From: Rhizobiaceae bacterium
GTDB lineage: Bacteria; Pseudomonadota; Alphaproteobacteria; Rhizobiales; Rhizobiaceae
Length of the DNA stretch: 20,502 nucleotides
Reading direction: 5' to 3'
NCBI GenBank assembly: GCA_020696915.1
Contig: JAJFMR010000011.1
Span: 1 to 20,502, forward strand
Below, piece after piece: positions 1-7,132 of the stretch; positions within the stretch are counted from its first letter, which is position 1; every line of letters begins with the position of its first letter. Under the pieces are notes generated by a model that saw nothing but the letters and a program-made list of their open reading frames with translations, made no database searches and was not told the origin of the DNA. Both the position numbers and the translations under genes were made by a program.

Positions 1-5
1 GCTTG

Positions 6-737
6 CTACTCCGGGAAGTCCGGCAGGCTCCTGAACGCAATCCTGAGTGCGTTCGACCAGCCGTCAGAGACAGTCCTGTAGTAGGGATCGTCGTGGCCGA
101 TGCGTCGCTTGAGCCCGATCCTGAACATATCCTTCTCGTAGAATGCGAGGTCGAGCGGCAGTCCGACCGACAGGTTGGATTTCAGCGTCGAATCGAAGGA
201 AACGATGAGCAGCTTCACCGTTTCGGCAAAGCTCATCGAGCGGTCGTAGGCACGCACGATGATGGGCTTGCCGTATTTGGTCTCGCCGACCTGGAAGAAC
301 GGCGTGTCGTCGCTCGATTCGATGAAATTGCCTTCCGGATAGATCATGAACAGACGCGGATCGGTGCCGCGGATCTGGCCTCCCAGGACGAAGGAAGCAT
401 TGAAATAGCTGTCTGCCTTCTCGCCTGCCGGGGTCGAACTGGCGATCACTTCCTTGACGACGCTGCCGACCAGCCTTGCGGTCTGGTACATCGACGGTGT
501 TCCGAGGACCGTCGGCACCCGTTCCGAAATGGCCTTGGCACGCTCATCGAGAATGCTGATCACCGATTGTGTGGTCGCCAGATTGCCGGCCGACATCAGC
601 ACCACGACGCGCTCGCCGGGCTCCTCCCAGATATGCATCTTCCGGAAGGTGGAGATCGAATCGATCCCCGCATTGGTGCGGGTGTCGGACATGAATACCA
701 GGCCGCGATCGATCTTGAGGCCAACGCAATAGGTCAT
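6..737 (-). CDS. Proteasome-like NTN-hydrolase, Anbu family (bacterial proteasome homologue)
   Basis: This is a 243-residue predicted cytoplasmic peptidase of the Anbu family (ancestral beta subunit, COG3484). Family members assemble into ring or helical oligomers of proteasome-beta-like subunits. The protein starts Met-Thr-Tyr-Cys, so removing Met would expose Thr as the N-terminal nucleophile. With that Thr as residue 1, Asp17 lies in the SDTRTNAG segment and a Lys at about 32 matches the proteasome Thr1/Asp17/Lys33 arrangement. The C-terminus (DDPYY...W..AL) is also family-like. The ATG start lies 32 bases downstream of the transglutaminase-like gene, so it is probably the last gene of that operon. 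The TAG stop falls at bases 6-8, so the gene is complete. Family assignment is secure; the physiological substrate is unknown. Confidence 0.93.
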   Translation of the reverse strand: MTYCVGLKIDRGLVFMSDTRTNAGIDSISTFRKMHIWEEPGERVVVLMSAGNLATTQSVISILDERAKAISERVPTVLGTPSMYQTARLVGSVVKEVIASSTPAGEKADSYFNASFVLGGQIRGTDPRLFMIYPEGNFIESSDDTPFFQVGETKYGKPIIVRAYDRSMSFAETVKLLIVSFDSTLKSNLSVGLPLDLAFYEKDMFRIGLKRRIGHDDPYYRTVSDGWSNALRIAFRSLPDFPE

Positions 738-769
738 GGGATTCGGCAGTTCCGCGCAAATGAGGGTGA

Positions 770-1561
770 TTACTGCTCTACCGTGATCCTCACCGCAAGC
801 TGTTCCTGAGCCTGCCCCTTGCGTATCCCGGACACAGGCATGGCGTCACGATAGTCCCGCCCGGTCGCCATCCGGACATATCGCTCGTCGGGCGAGATGC
901 CGTTCGATGCATCGAATGCGACCCAGCCGAGCATCGGCACATGCGCTTCCGCCCAGGCGTGGCTCGCCACCTGCTCGACCGAGGCGTCGATCATCAGATA
1001 ACCGCTCACATAACGGGCGGGGAAGCCGAGTTTTCGGGCCGCGGCGGCAAAGATGTGGGTGTGGTCCTGGCAGACGCCGCTGCCAAGCTGCAGCGCCTCT
1101 TCAGCGGTGGTGCCGGCATGCGTGGCGCCCTGCACATAGTCGACGCGCTCCGCGACCTTTGCCATGAGCGCGTGCAGCCTGTCCAGGTCGGAGCCGCCTC
1201 CCACCGAGCCCGCGAGCTCGCTGACGGCCTTCCCGGGCGCTGTCAACGGAGTCGCCTGCTCGAACAGCCAGAGCGGCGCGAATCCGCGATGCTGGCCGAG
1301 CACGCCGGTCGTGTCGAAGGTCTCGACCTCGCCGCTTGCGTCGATGCCGATCGCCAGGGTTTCACCTTCGACGCTGACCAGCCGCGTTTCGTTCTCGAAC
1401 TGGTCGACGAAGCGGACCTCCTCTTTCGCCCCGCTGACGGACAGCGACCAGGAAAGCACCGACTGTGTCCTCGAGCTGCGAGGCGTCAGTCTAAGCCGCT
1501 GCAGAGCGTGGACCGGCGCGTCGTAGGTATAGTCGGTCCGGTGTGAGATCTTCAGCCGCAT
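770..1561 (-). CDS. Transglutaminase-like cysteine protease/amidase family protein
   Basis: This 263-residue protein of the bacterial transglutaminase-like family (COG1305) starts MRLKISHRTDYTYD, the usual beginning of the N-terminal beta region. The transglutaminase core follows with an intact triad: Cys164 in GVCQDHTH, His201 in SHAWAEA and Asp217 in FDASN. Such enzymes usually hydrolyse or transfer amide bonds. The frame stays open further upstream, but the ATG at 1561 is preferred because it matches the family N-terminus and has AGGG about 8 bases upstream. That upstream stretch belongs to an intergenic repeat (about 1573-1676). No signal peptide is visible, so it probably acts in the cytoplasm. 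It sits between the alpha-E gene and the Anbu gene, an arrangement that recurs with Anbu peptidases. The family call is firm; the substrate is not known. Confidence 0.92.
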   Translation of the reverse strand: MRLKISHRTDYTYDAPVHALQRLRLTPRSSRTQSVLSWSLSVSGAKEEVRFVDQFENETRLVSVEGETLAIGIDASGEVETFDTTGVLGQHRGFAPLWLFEQATPLTAPGKAVSELAGSVGGGSDLDRLHALMAKVAERVDYVQGATHAGTTAEEALQLGSGVCQDHTHIFAAAARKLGFPARYVSGYLMIDASVEQVASHAWAEAHVPMLGWVAFDASNGISPDERYVRMATGRDYRDAMPVSGIRKGQAQEQLAVRITVEQ

Positions 1562-1572
1562 TCGACAGGCCC

Positions 1573-1676
1573 TAAAGTAATTCCAGCAAAAGTGCGAAGC
1601 GGTTTTGCGTCCGAAATTGCGAGAAAACAAGAAGATGGAGCATTCCCGTGATTCTGAGAAAAGCCGAAACGCTCTA
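1573..1676. repeat. Rhizobial-type mosaic palindromic intergenic repeat
   Basis: Two imperfect palindromes lie side by side. The first runs from about 1579 to 1618 (AATTCCAGCAAAAGTGC pairing with GCGGTTTTGCGTCCGAAATT). The second runs from about 1636 to 1676 (GGAGCATTCCCG pairing with CCGAAACGCTCTA). A short AAAACAA-containing linker joins them. I recognise this layout as a family of intergenic repeats common in Mesorhizobium and Rhizobium genomes; that is memory of the family, not a search result. The outer end forms the TAG stop codon of the alpha-E gene (1674-1676), and the other end abuts the ribosome binding region of the transglutaminase gene. If transcribed, both halves could fold into RNA hairpins between the two coding regions. 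Confidence 0.7.
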
Positions 1677-2615
1677 TTGGAAGCGGTAGCCGGTGGCGAC
1701 TTCGTCGCCAAGGCGGTAGTTGTCGCGGATGAAATTGGTCAGGAACTCGTGCAGGCCGAAATCGAAGATGTCCTTGATGGAGCCGACCTTCAGCCGGGCC
1801 AGCGTTTCCTCGACGGTGCCGTGGCAGGGCAGGCGTGCTCCGTATTCCTGCTCACGGAATTTCAGATGCTCGGCAAGGAACCGGTAGCAGAAGGTGAGTG
1901 AGCGCGGCATACGCGGGTTGAGGATCAGGTAGTCGGCAATGTTGGTCGGCCGGTAGTCCGCCTCGTAGACCCAGCGATAGGACCGATGAGCGGACACCGA
2001 CCGGAGGATCGATTCCCATTGCGAGTTGTCGAGCGTCGAGCCGACCCAGGCAACCGACGGCAACAGCACGTAGTATTTCACGTCCAGGATACGTGCCGTG
2101 TTGTCCGCCCGCTCAATGAAGGTGCCGATCTGTGCGAAGTCGAATATCTCGTTGCGCAGCATGGTTCCGTAGAAGGCGCCGCGGATCAGCGCCGTCTCCC
2201 GTTTGATGGCGTCCAGCACCGTTGCCAGATCGCGTTCGTCTATTGGCTCGGCCAGCATCCGCCGCAGCGACATCCAGGCCTCGTTGATGCACTCCCAGGT
2301 CTCGCGCGTCAGCGCCGTGCGCACCATTCGAGCGTTGGTGCGGGCGATCTCGATCGACGCCATGGAGCTTGACGGATTGCCGGTGTCGCGGATCAGGAAA
2401 TCAGAGACGGTGGCCGCCGAATATCCTTCATGCTTCTGCGCATAGGAATGCTCCGCACCGGCGCTGAGCAGCACCGACCTCCACTCCTCGTCGGCGCTCT
2501 GCGTGCGCGTCAGCGCCATGCGCAGACCGGCGTCGACAAGGCGCGCCATGTTCTCGGCGCGCTCTATGTACCGGTTCATCCAGTAGAGGCCGTTTGCGGT
2601 GCGCCCAAGCAGCAT
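1674..2615 (-). CDS. Alpha-E domain-containing protein (COG2307 family)
   Basis: This 313-residue protein begins MLLGRTANGLYWMNRYIERA, the characteristic start of the alpha-E (DUF403) family. The rest is almost entirely predicted alpha-helix and contains conserved ENMARLVDAG, RADNTARILDVKYY and a C-terminal FLTNFIRDNYRLGDEVATGYRF segment. The frame is open back to a TTG at 2669, but the ATG at 2615 gives the family N-terminus and is preferred; no strong Shine-Dalgarno is seen at either. Alpha-E proteins occur as partners or fusions of circularly permuted ATP-grasp proteins, and that gene lies 144 bases upstream here. The biochemical role is unknown; the published proposal from gene neighbourhoods is a part in peptide synthesis or modification. 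The TAG stop is contributed by the adjoining intergenic repeat. Confidence 0.92.
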   Translation of the reverse strand: MLLGRTANGLYWMNRYIERAENMARLVDAGLRMALTRTQSADEEWRSVLLSAGAEHSYAQKHEGYSAATVSDFLIRDTGNPSSSMASIEIARTNARMVRTALTRETWECINEAWMSLRRMLAEPIDERDLATVLDAIKRETALIRGAFYGTMLRNEIFDFAQIGTFIERADNTARILDVKYYVLLPSVAWVGSTLDNSQWESILRSVSAHRSYRWVYEADYRPTNIADYLILNPRMPRSLTFCYRFLAEHLKFREQEYGARLPCHGTVEETLARLKVGSIKDIFDFGLHEFLTNFIRDNYRLGDEVATGYRFQ

Positions 2616-2759
2616 GACGGGTTCAGCGCCGGCCGGACGAGGATTGGAAAGCGACCACGGGCCCCGCAAAGGTAATATCCTGGCCGGATTCCGGGTTTCG
2701 CTGCATCTCTGCCTTTCCCTGTCCCTGATGTGCTGCCGCGGCCCAATCCAGGGCGCCGG

Positions 2760-4178
2760 TCAGTCGTCGAGCACCCATGTGTCCTTCGTTCCCCCGCCTT
2801 GCGAGGAGTTCACCACCAGCGATCCTTCGGTGAGCGCCACCCGGGTCAGCCCGCCGGGCACGATGCGGATGCGGTCCGAAACCAGCACGAAGGGCCTGAG
2901 ATCCACGTGCCTTGGTGCCAGCCCCGCCTCGGTCAGCACCGGGCAGGTCGAGAGCGACAGCGTCGGTTGGGCGATGTAGTTGGACGGCCGCGCGGCGAGC
3001 TTGGCAGCGAAAGCCTCACGCTCCCTGATCGTGGACGTCGGCCCCACCAGCATCCCGTAGCCGCCCGAGCCATGCACTTCCTTGACTACGAGTTCGCCGA
3101 GATGCTCGAGGACGTATTTCAGGCTGTCCGGTTCCGAGCAGCGCCAGGTCGTGATGTTCTCCAGCATCGCCTTGCGGCCGGTATAGAACTCGATGATCTC
3201 GGGCATGTAGGAATAGGTGGCCTTGTCGTCGGCGATGCCCGTTCCCGGCGCGTTGGCGATGGTGAGGTTACCAGCGCGGTAGACATCCATGATGCCGGCG
3301 ACGCCGAGCGCCGAATCGGGGTTGAAGGTCAGCGGGTCGAGGAAAGCGTCGTCTACACGGCGATAAAGCACGTCGATCTGCTTGTAGCCTTCGGTCGTGC
3401 GCATCGCGACATGTCCGTCCACGACCCGCAGATCGTGTGCTTCGACGAGTTCGACGCCCATCTGGTCGGCCAGGAACGCGTGCTCGAAATAGGCCGAGTT
3501 GAAGCTGCCCGGCGTGAGCACCGCAATCGCAGGGGGTGCGCTCACATTGTCGGGCCTGACGGCCCCGAGCGACTGCCGCAGGATCTGTGGATAGTTCTCG
3601 ACCGGCCGGACCTTGATCTGCTGGAACAGTTCGGGAAAGAGATGCATCATCGTTTCCCGGTTTTCCAGCATATAGGATACGCCCGAGGGCGTGCGCGCAT
3701 TGTCTTCCAGAACGAAAAACTCGTTCTCCCCGGTGCGCACGACGTCGACCCCTATGATGTGGGTATAGACGCCTGCAGGCGGGCGAACCCCGATCATCTC
3801 GGGCAGGAACATGGCGTTGCCGGCGATCAGCTCTTTGGGGATGCGGCCGGCCCTCAGAATCTCCTGCCGATGATAGATGTCATCCAGGAAAGCGTTGAGC
3901 GCCTGTACGCGTTGCTCCAATCCCTGCGTCAGCCGCCGCCATTCGGCGCCCGAAATGATACGCGGAACGATGTCGAAAGGTATCAGGCGTTCCGCCGCCT
4001 GTTCGTCGCCATAGACTGCGAAGGTGATGCCGGTCTTGCGAAAAACGCGCTCGGCATCGCGGGTCTTTTCAGTCAGCCTGGCGGGATCCTGCTGCTCAAG
4101 CCAGCGTTGATACTCCGTGTAGCAGGGCCTGAGACCCGACTTGTCCGGCAGCATCTCGTCGAACGCGACCAAGCGCAT
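2760..4178 (-). CDS. Circularly permuted ATP-grasp family protein (COG2308)
   Basis: This is a protein of about 472 residues, a predicted ATP-dependent carboxylate-amine ligase with circularly permuted ATP-grasp motifs. Visible motifs are EDNARTPSGVSYMLENR (158-174), VKEVHGSGGYGMLVGP (365-380), RHVDLRPFV (423-431) and a terminal NSSQGGGTKDTWVL (457-470). Three in-frame ATG codons (4208, 4196, 4178) and an upstream GTG (4253) are possible starts. I chose 4178 because MRLVAFDEM matches the family start and AAGG sits 5 bases upstream, but 4196 is a real alternative. It is the first gene of a probable operon with the alpha-E, transglutaminase-like and Anbu genes, which supports a role making a peptide-type bond that the later proteins process. 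The substrate is unknown. Confidence 0.92.
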   Translation of the reverse strand: MRLVAFDEMLPDKSGLRPCYTEYQRWLEQQDPARLTEKTRDAERVFRKTGITFAVYGDEQAAERLIPFDIVPRIISGAEWRRLTQGLEQRVQALNAFLDDIYHRQEILRAGRIPKELIAGNAMFLPEMIGVRPPAGVYTHIIGVDVVRTGENEFFVLEDNARTPSGVSYMLENRETMMHLFPELFQQIKVRPVENYPQILRQSLGAVRPDNVSAPPAIAVLTPGSFNSAYFEHAFLADQMGVELVEAHDLRVVDGHVAMRTTEGYKQIDVLYRRVDDAFLDPLTFNPDSALGVAGIMDVYRAGNLTIANAPGTGIADDKATYSYMPEIIEFYTGRKAMLENITTWRCSEPDSLKYVLEHLGELVVKEVHGSGGYGMLVGPTSTIREREAFAAKLAARPSNYIAQPTLSLSTCPVLTEAGLAPRHVDLRPFVLVSDRIRIVPGGLTRVALTEGSLVVNSSQGGGTKDTWVLDD

Positions 4179-4202
4179 ACTCCCCTTCGGTGCCATTTCA
4201 AA

Positions 4203-4223
4203 TTGCATGGAATGGAAATGCAA
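4203..4223. promoter_or_regulatory. Inverted repeat TTGCAT-N9-ATGCAA upstream of the ATP-grasp/Anbu operon
   Basis: A perfect 6-bp inverted repeat with a 9-base spacer lies 25 bases upstream of the preferred ATP-grasp start. It sits in the 260-base region between two divergent genes. The position would suit an operator or a binding site overlapping the promoter or leader. No matching regulator is identified and no clear sigma-70 promoter is seen beside it, so the function is inferred only from symmetry and position. Confidence 0.3.
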
Positions 4224-4438
4224 GCGCAATTGAAGACACCTGACGCCGAGCACCGTTTCCAGACGAGCTGCGTGAGGACCGTTCGATGTTTCATTGCGGT
4301 TTGCCGCGGGAGGACCGAAGCATCCGGAAATTTTGGAGCACGCGAAACAAGTTCAGGCGGTCCCTCGTATGGTATGGTGAAACCTCGGTTTCGAACTGCT
4401 CGGGGCCACCCGCGCATGAAGTGGAAGGAGCCGGAACG

Positions 4439-4858
4439 ATGCGCCGCCTTGCTACAGCACTCTTTGCAGCTTCGATTGCCGCTGTAGGCAGCTCGGGCGC
4501 CGGGCAAGCCGAGATCAGCGCGGCGCAACGGGTCATAGAAGCTCAGCTCCAGGCTTTTCAGGCGGATGACGGCGCGCGTGCCTATTCCTACGCCGCGCCG
4601 GGCGTGAAGCGGATTTTTCCAAGCGTGGACGCCTTCATGAGCATGGTCGAAAGCGGCTATCTGCCGGTCCGCAGGCCGAAGCGCTATTCCTTCGGGAAAG
4701 CCGCGGAGCCGAGCACCACGTCGATTATCCAGCAGGTGATGATCGTCGGTCCGGACGGCAGGGACTACGAGGCCGTCTACACATTGGAGCTCCAGCCGGA
4801 CGGCATCTATCGCATCACAGGAGTCAGCCTGCGGGCAGCCAACTCGCTGAGTACCTGA
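4439..4858 (+). CDS. DUF4864 domain-containing secreted protein
   Basis: This 139-residue protein has an N-terminal signal peptide (MRRLATALFAASIAAVGSSG) and a probable cleavage after AGQA near residue 24, so it is likely periplasmic. The mature part (ISAAQRVIEAQLQAFQADDG, then APGVKRIFPSVDAFMSMV and GYLPVRRPKRYSFG) matches the DUF4864 family, which is common in alphaproteobacteria and has no assigned function. The start at 4439 is chosen because AAGGAG stands 8 bases upstream and the signal peptide begins there; the longer open frame from 4286 has neither. It is transcribed away from the ATP-grasp operon and converges on tgt with only 28 bases between the stops. The family call rests on pattern recognition of the conserved segments. 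Confidence 0.83.
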   Translation: MRRLATALFAASIAAVGSSGAGQAEISAAQRVIEAQLQAFQADDGARAYSYAAPGVKRIFPSVDAFMSMVESGYLPVRRPKRYSFGKAAEPSTTSIIQQVMIVGPDGRDYEAVYTLELQPDGIYRITGVSLRAANSLST

Positions 4859-4886
4859 TGGCCGATCGATTTCAGCCCGATCATGG

Positions 4887-6059
4887 CTACGGCGGGGGAA
4901 TGTCGCCCCGCGCCCAGGTCTCGCCGATGGCGGCGGCCCGCTCTGCAAACGTCCCGCTCTCGATGGCTTCGCGGATACCCTGCATCAGGTGCTGATAATA
5001 GGCCAGATTGTTCCAGGTGAGCAGCATGGCGCCGAGCGCCTCCTGCGACCTGACCAGATGATGAAGATAGGCGCGGGAGTAGTCGCGCGCGGCCGGGCAG
5101 TCGCTCTCCTCGTCGAGCGGGCGCCGGTCTTCGGCATGGCGGGCGTTCCTGAGATTGACCTTGCCGCGCCTGGTGTAGGCGAGGCCATGGCGTCCGGCGC
5201 GTGTCGGCATGACGCAGTCGAACATGTCGATGCCAAGCGCAACCGATTTCAATATGTCGTCGGGCGTTCCGACGCCCATCAGATAGCGCGGCCTGTCGGC
5301 CGGCAGTTCTGGGCAGGCGACGTCGAGGATCTCGAGCATCACCGCCTGAGGTTCGCCTACGGCGAGGCCGCCGATGGCATAGCCCTTCAGGTCCATCGCC
5401 TTCAGCGCCCGGGCCGAGCGAACCCTGAGCGCAGGCAGGTCACCGCCCTGCACGATCCCGAACATCGCCTTGCCCGGCTGCTCCCCGAAAGCCGTCCTGC
5501 AGCGCTCCGCCCAGCGCAGCGACATCTCCATGGCGCGCTCCACCTGGTCGGGCTTCGACGGCAGCGCGACGCATTCGTCGAGCTGCATCTGGATGTCGGC
5601 ACCGAGCAGTCCCTGGATCTCGATCGAGCGTTCGGGCGTAAGGCGGTGAGACGAGCCGTCGATATGCGAGCGGAACGTGACGCCGTCCTCGTCCAGCTTG
5701 CGCAGCTGCGCCAGCGACATCACCTGGAAACCGCCGGAGTCGGTCAGGATGGGCCAGGGCCAGCGCGCGAATTCGTGCAGCCCGCCGAGCGCCGCCAGGC
5801 GTTCGGCGCCCGGCCTGAGCATGAGATGATAGGTATTGCCAAGGATGATGTCCGAGCCGGCGGCACGCACCTGGTCCATGTACATCGCCTTCACCGTGCC
5901 GGCCGTTCCCACCGGCATGAAAGCCGGCGTGCGGACGGTGCCGCGCGGCATGGTGATCTCGCCGCGCCGCGCCTTTCCGTCGGTGGCGGTCAGTCGGAAG
6001 CCGAAGCGCTCGGCCGTCGCATGCCGCGAATCGCCGCAGGTCGACTGCTGCGTGATCAC
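4887..6059 (-). CDS. tgt: tRNA-guanine transglycosylase (queuosine pathway), zinc site degenerate
   Basis: This 390-residue enzyme exchanges guanine-34 for the preQ1 base in GUN-anticodon tRNAs. Active-site motifs are intact: Asp107 in LTDSGGFQV, DECVALPS (161-168), GIVQGG (201-206), GGLAVGE (230-236) and the nucleophile Asp281 in FDCVMPTR. The structural zinc site is not: where bacterial Tgt proteins have Cys-x-Cys-x2-Cys and a later His, this protein has Ser319, Cys321, Ala324 and Asn350. The surrounding DYSRAYLHHL and NLAYYQ segments are normal, so this is not a frameshift. The start is GTG, in a GTGA overlap with the queA stop and with AGGG about 8 bases upstream, so it is translationally coupled to queA. 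The open frame extends further upstream, but only into the other reading frame of queA. Confidence 0.96.
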   Translation of the reverse strand: MITQQSTCGDSRHATAERFGFRLTATDGKARRGEITMPRGTVRTPAFMPVGTAGTVKAMYMDQVRAAGSDIILGNTYHLMLRPGAERLAALGGLHEFARWPWPILTDSGGFQVMSLAQLRKLDEDGVTFRSHIDGSSHRLTPERSIEIQGLLGADIQMQLDECVALPSKPDQVERAMEMSLRWAERCRTAFGEQPGKAMFGIVQGGDLPALRVRSARALKAMDLKGYAIGGLAVGEPQAVMLEILDVACPELPADRPRYLMGVGTPDDILKSVALGIDMFDCVMPTRAGRHGLAYTRRGKVNLRNARHAEDRRPLDEESDCPAARDYSRAYLHHLVRSQEALGAMLLTWNNLAYYQHLMQGIREAIESGTFAERAAAIGETWARGDIPPP

Positions 6060-7132
6060 GGCGTGGCCCTGAACAGCAGGCTGGCGTCGCCGTAGGAATA
6101 GAACCTGTAGCCATTGCGGATGGCATGCGCATAAGCGTCGCGCATGGTTGCCAGTCCGGAGAAGGCGGCGACCAGCATGAATAGCGTCGAGCGCGGCAGA
6201 TGGAAATTGGTGACGAGCGCGTCGACGGCGCGGAACCGGTAGCCGGGCGTAATGAAAATGCTGGTCGGCGCGGCCCATGCGTCGACTGTTCCGTCCTCGG
6301 CCGCCGCTGCCTCGAGGAGGCGAAGCGCGGTGGTTCCGACGGCAACGATCCTGCTGCCGCGCGCTCTGGCCGCATTGAGCGCCTGGGCAGTCGAGGCGGG
6401 GATCCATCCATTCTCGGCATGCATGACGTGGCCCGAGGTGTCCTTGGACTTGACGGGCAGGAAAGTTCCCGCGCCGACGTGGAGCGTCACGAATTGCCGC
6501 TCGATGCCCCTGGCATCAAGGGCCGCCAAAAGCTCCGGCGTGAAATGCAGCCCCGCGGTTGGCGCCGCGACGGCTCCCTCCCGGCTTGCGTAGGTCGTCT
6601 GGTAATCGGTCTGGTCGCGCTCGTCGCCGGGCCGCCGAGAAGCGATGTAGGGCGGCAGCGGCAGGTGCCCGACACTGTCCAGCGCCTCGTCCAGGAATGC
6701 ACCGGAAAGGTCGAAGGCCAGCAGCACCTCGCCGGCCTCCCGCTTCTCCAGCACGGTGGCATCAAGGGTGCCGAGCAGGCAGGCGTTTCCGTCATGGCCG
6801 AAGCTGATGCGGTCGCCGGGAGCGACCCGCTTGGCCGGGCGCAGGAAGGCGAGCCAGCGGTCGGCCGCCACGCGCTGGTGCAGCGTGGCCTCGATTGAAG
6901 CAGAATGGTCGCCGCGCCGCCGCATCCCGTTGAGGCGCGCCTTGATTACTTTCGTGTCGTTGAAGACCAGCACGTCGCCCGGATCGAGCAGGGCAGGGAG
7001 GTCGGCCACCATCCTGTCCTCGATGTCCTGGCCGGGCCGCACCATCAGCAGCCGGGCGGCGTCGCGCGGTACCGCCGGACGCAGCGCGATCCGGTCTTCC
7101 GGCAGATCGAAGTCGAACAGGTCGACGCGCAT
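6056..7132 (-). CDS. queA: S-adenosylmethionine:tRNA ribosyltransferase-isomerase
   Basis: This 358-residue enzyme transfers and isomerises the ribosyl group of S-adenosylmethionine onto preQ1-34 of tRNA to form epoxyqueuosine, the step after Tgt. Family motifs seen are DLFDFDLPEDRIALRP at the N-terminus, DVLVFNDTKVIKARL, then AAPTAGLHFTPELL, HVGAGTFLPVK, MHAENGWIP, VAVGTTALRLLE and the C-terminal TNFHLPRSTLFMLVAAFSG. Length and motif order are normal. The ATG lies in a TGATG junction with the stop of the upstream transporter gene, and the TGA stop overlaps the GTG of tgt. The three genes should therefore be translated as a coupled set. Confidence 0.97.
   Translation of the reverse strand: MRVDLFDFDLPEDRIALRPAVPRDAARLLMVRPGQDIEDRMVADLPALLDPGDVLVFNDTKVIKARLNGMRRRGDHSASIEATLHQRVAADRWLAFLRPAKRVAPGDRISFGHDGNACLLGTLDATVLEKREAGEVLLAFDLSGAFLDEALDSVGHLPLPPYIASRRPGDERDQTDYQTTYASREGAVAAPTAGLHFTPELLAALDARGIERQFVTLHVGAGTFLPVKSKDTSGHVMHAENGWIPASTAQALNAARARGSRIVAVGTTALRLLEAAAAEDGTVDAWAAPTSIFITPGYRFRAVDALVTNFHLPRSTLFMLVAAFSGLATMRDAYAHAIRNGYRFYSYGDASLLFRATP

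Noticed and set aside
1562..1711. 50-codon N-terminal extension of the transglutaminase-like gene
   Set aside because: It runs through the intergenic repeat and into the end of the alpha-E gene, and the family N-terminus and ribosome binding site fit the ATG at 1561.
4379..4392. Palindrome GAAACC-TC-GGTTTC before the DUF4864 gene
   Set aside because: A single 6-bp symmetry with no linked promoter element or second copy; not enough to call a site.
2730..4487. Long plus-strand open frame (585 codons) opposite the ATP-grasp gene
   Set aside because: The minus-strand frame has clear ATP-grasp motifs; the plus-strand translation is Arg/His/Gly-rich with no recognisable domain, as expected for the opposite strand of a GC-rich gene.
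4859..4886. Possible bidirectional terminator between the DUF4864 gene and tgt
   Set aside because: The 28-base gap contains GATC-rich repeats but no stable stem followed by a T tract in either direction.
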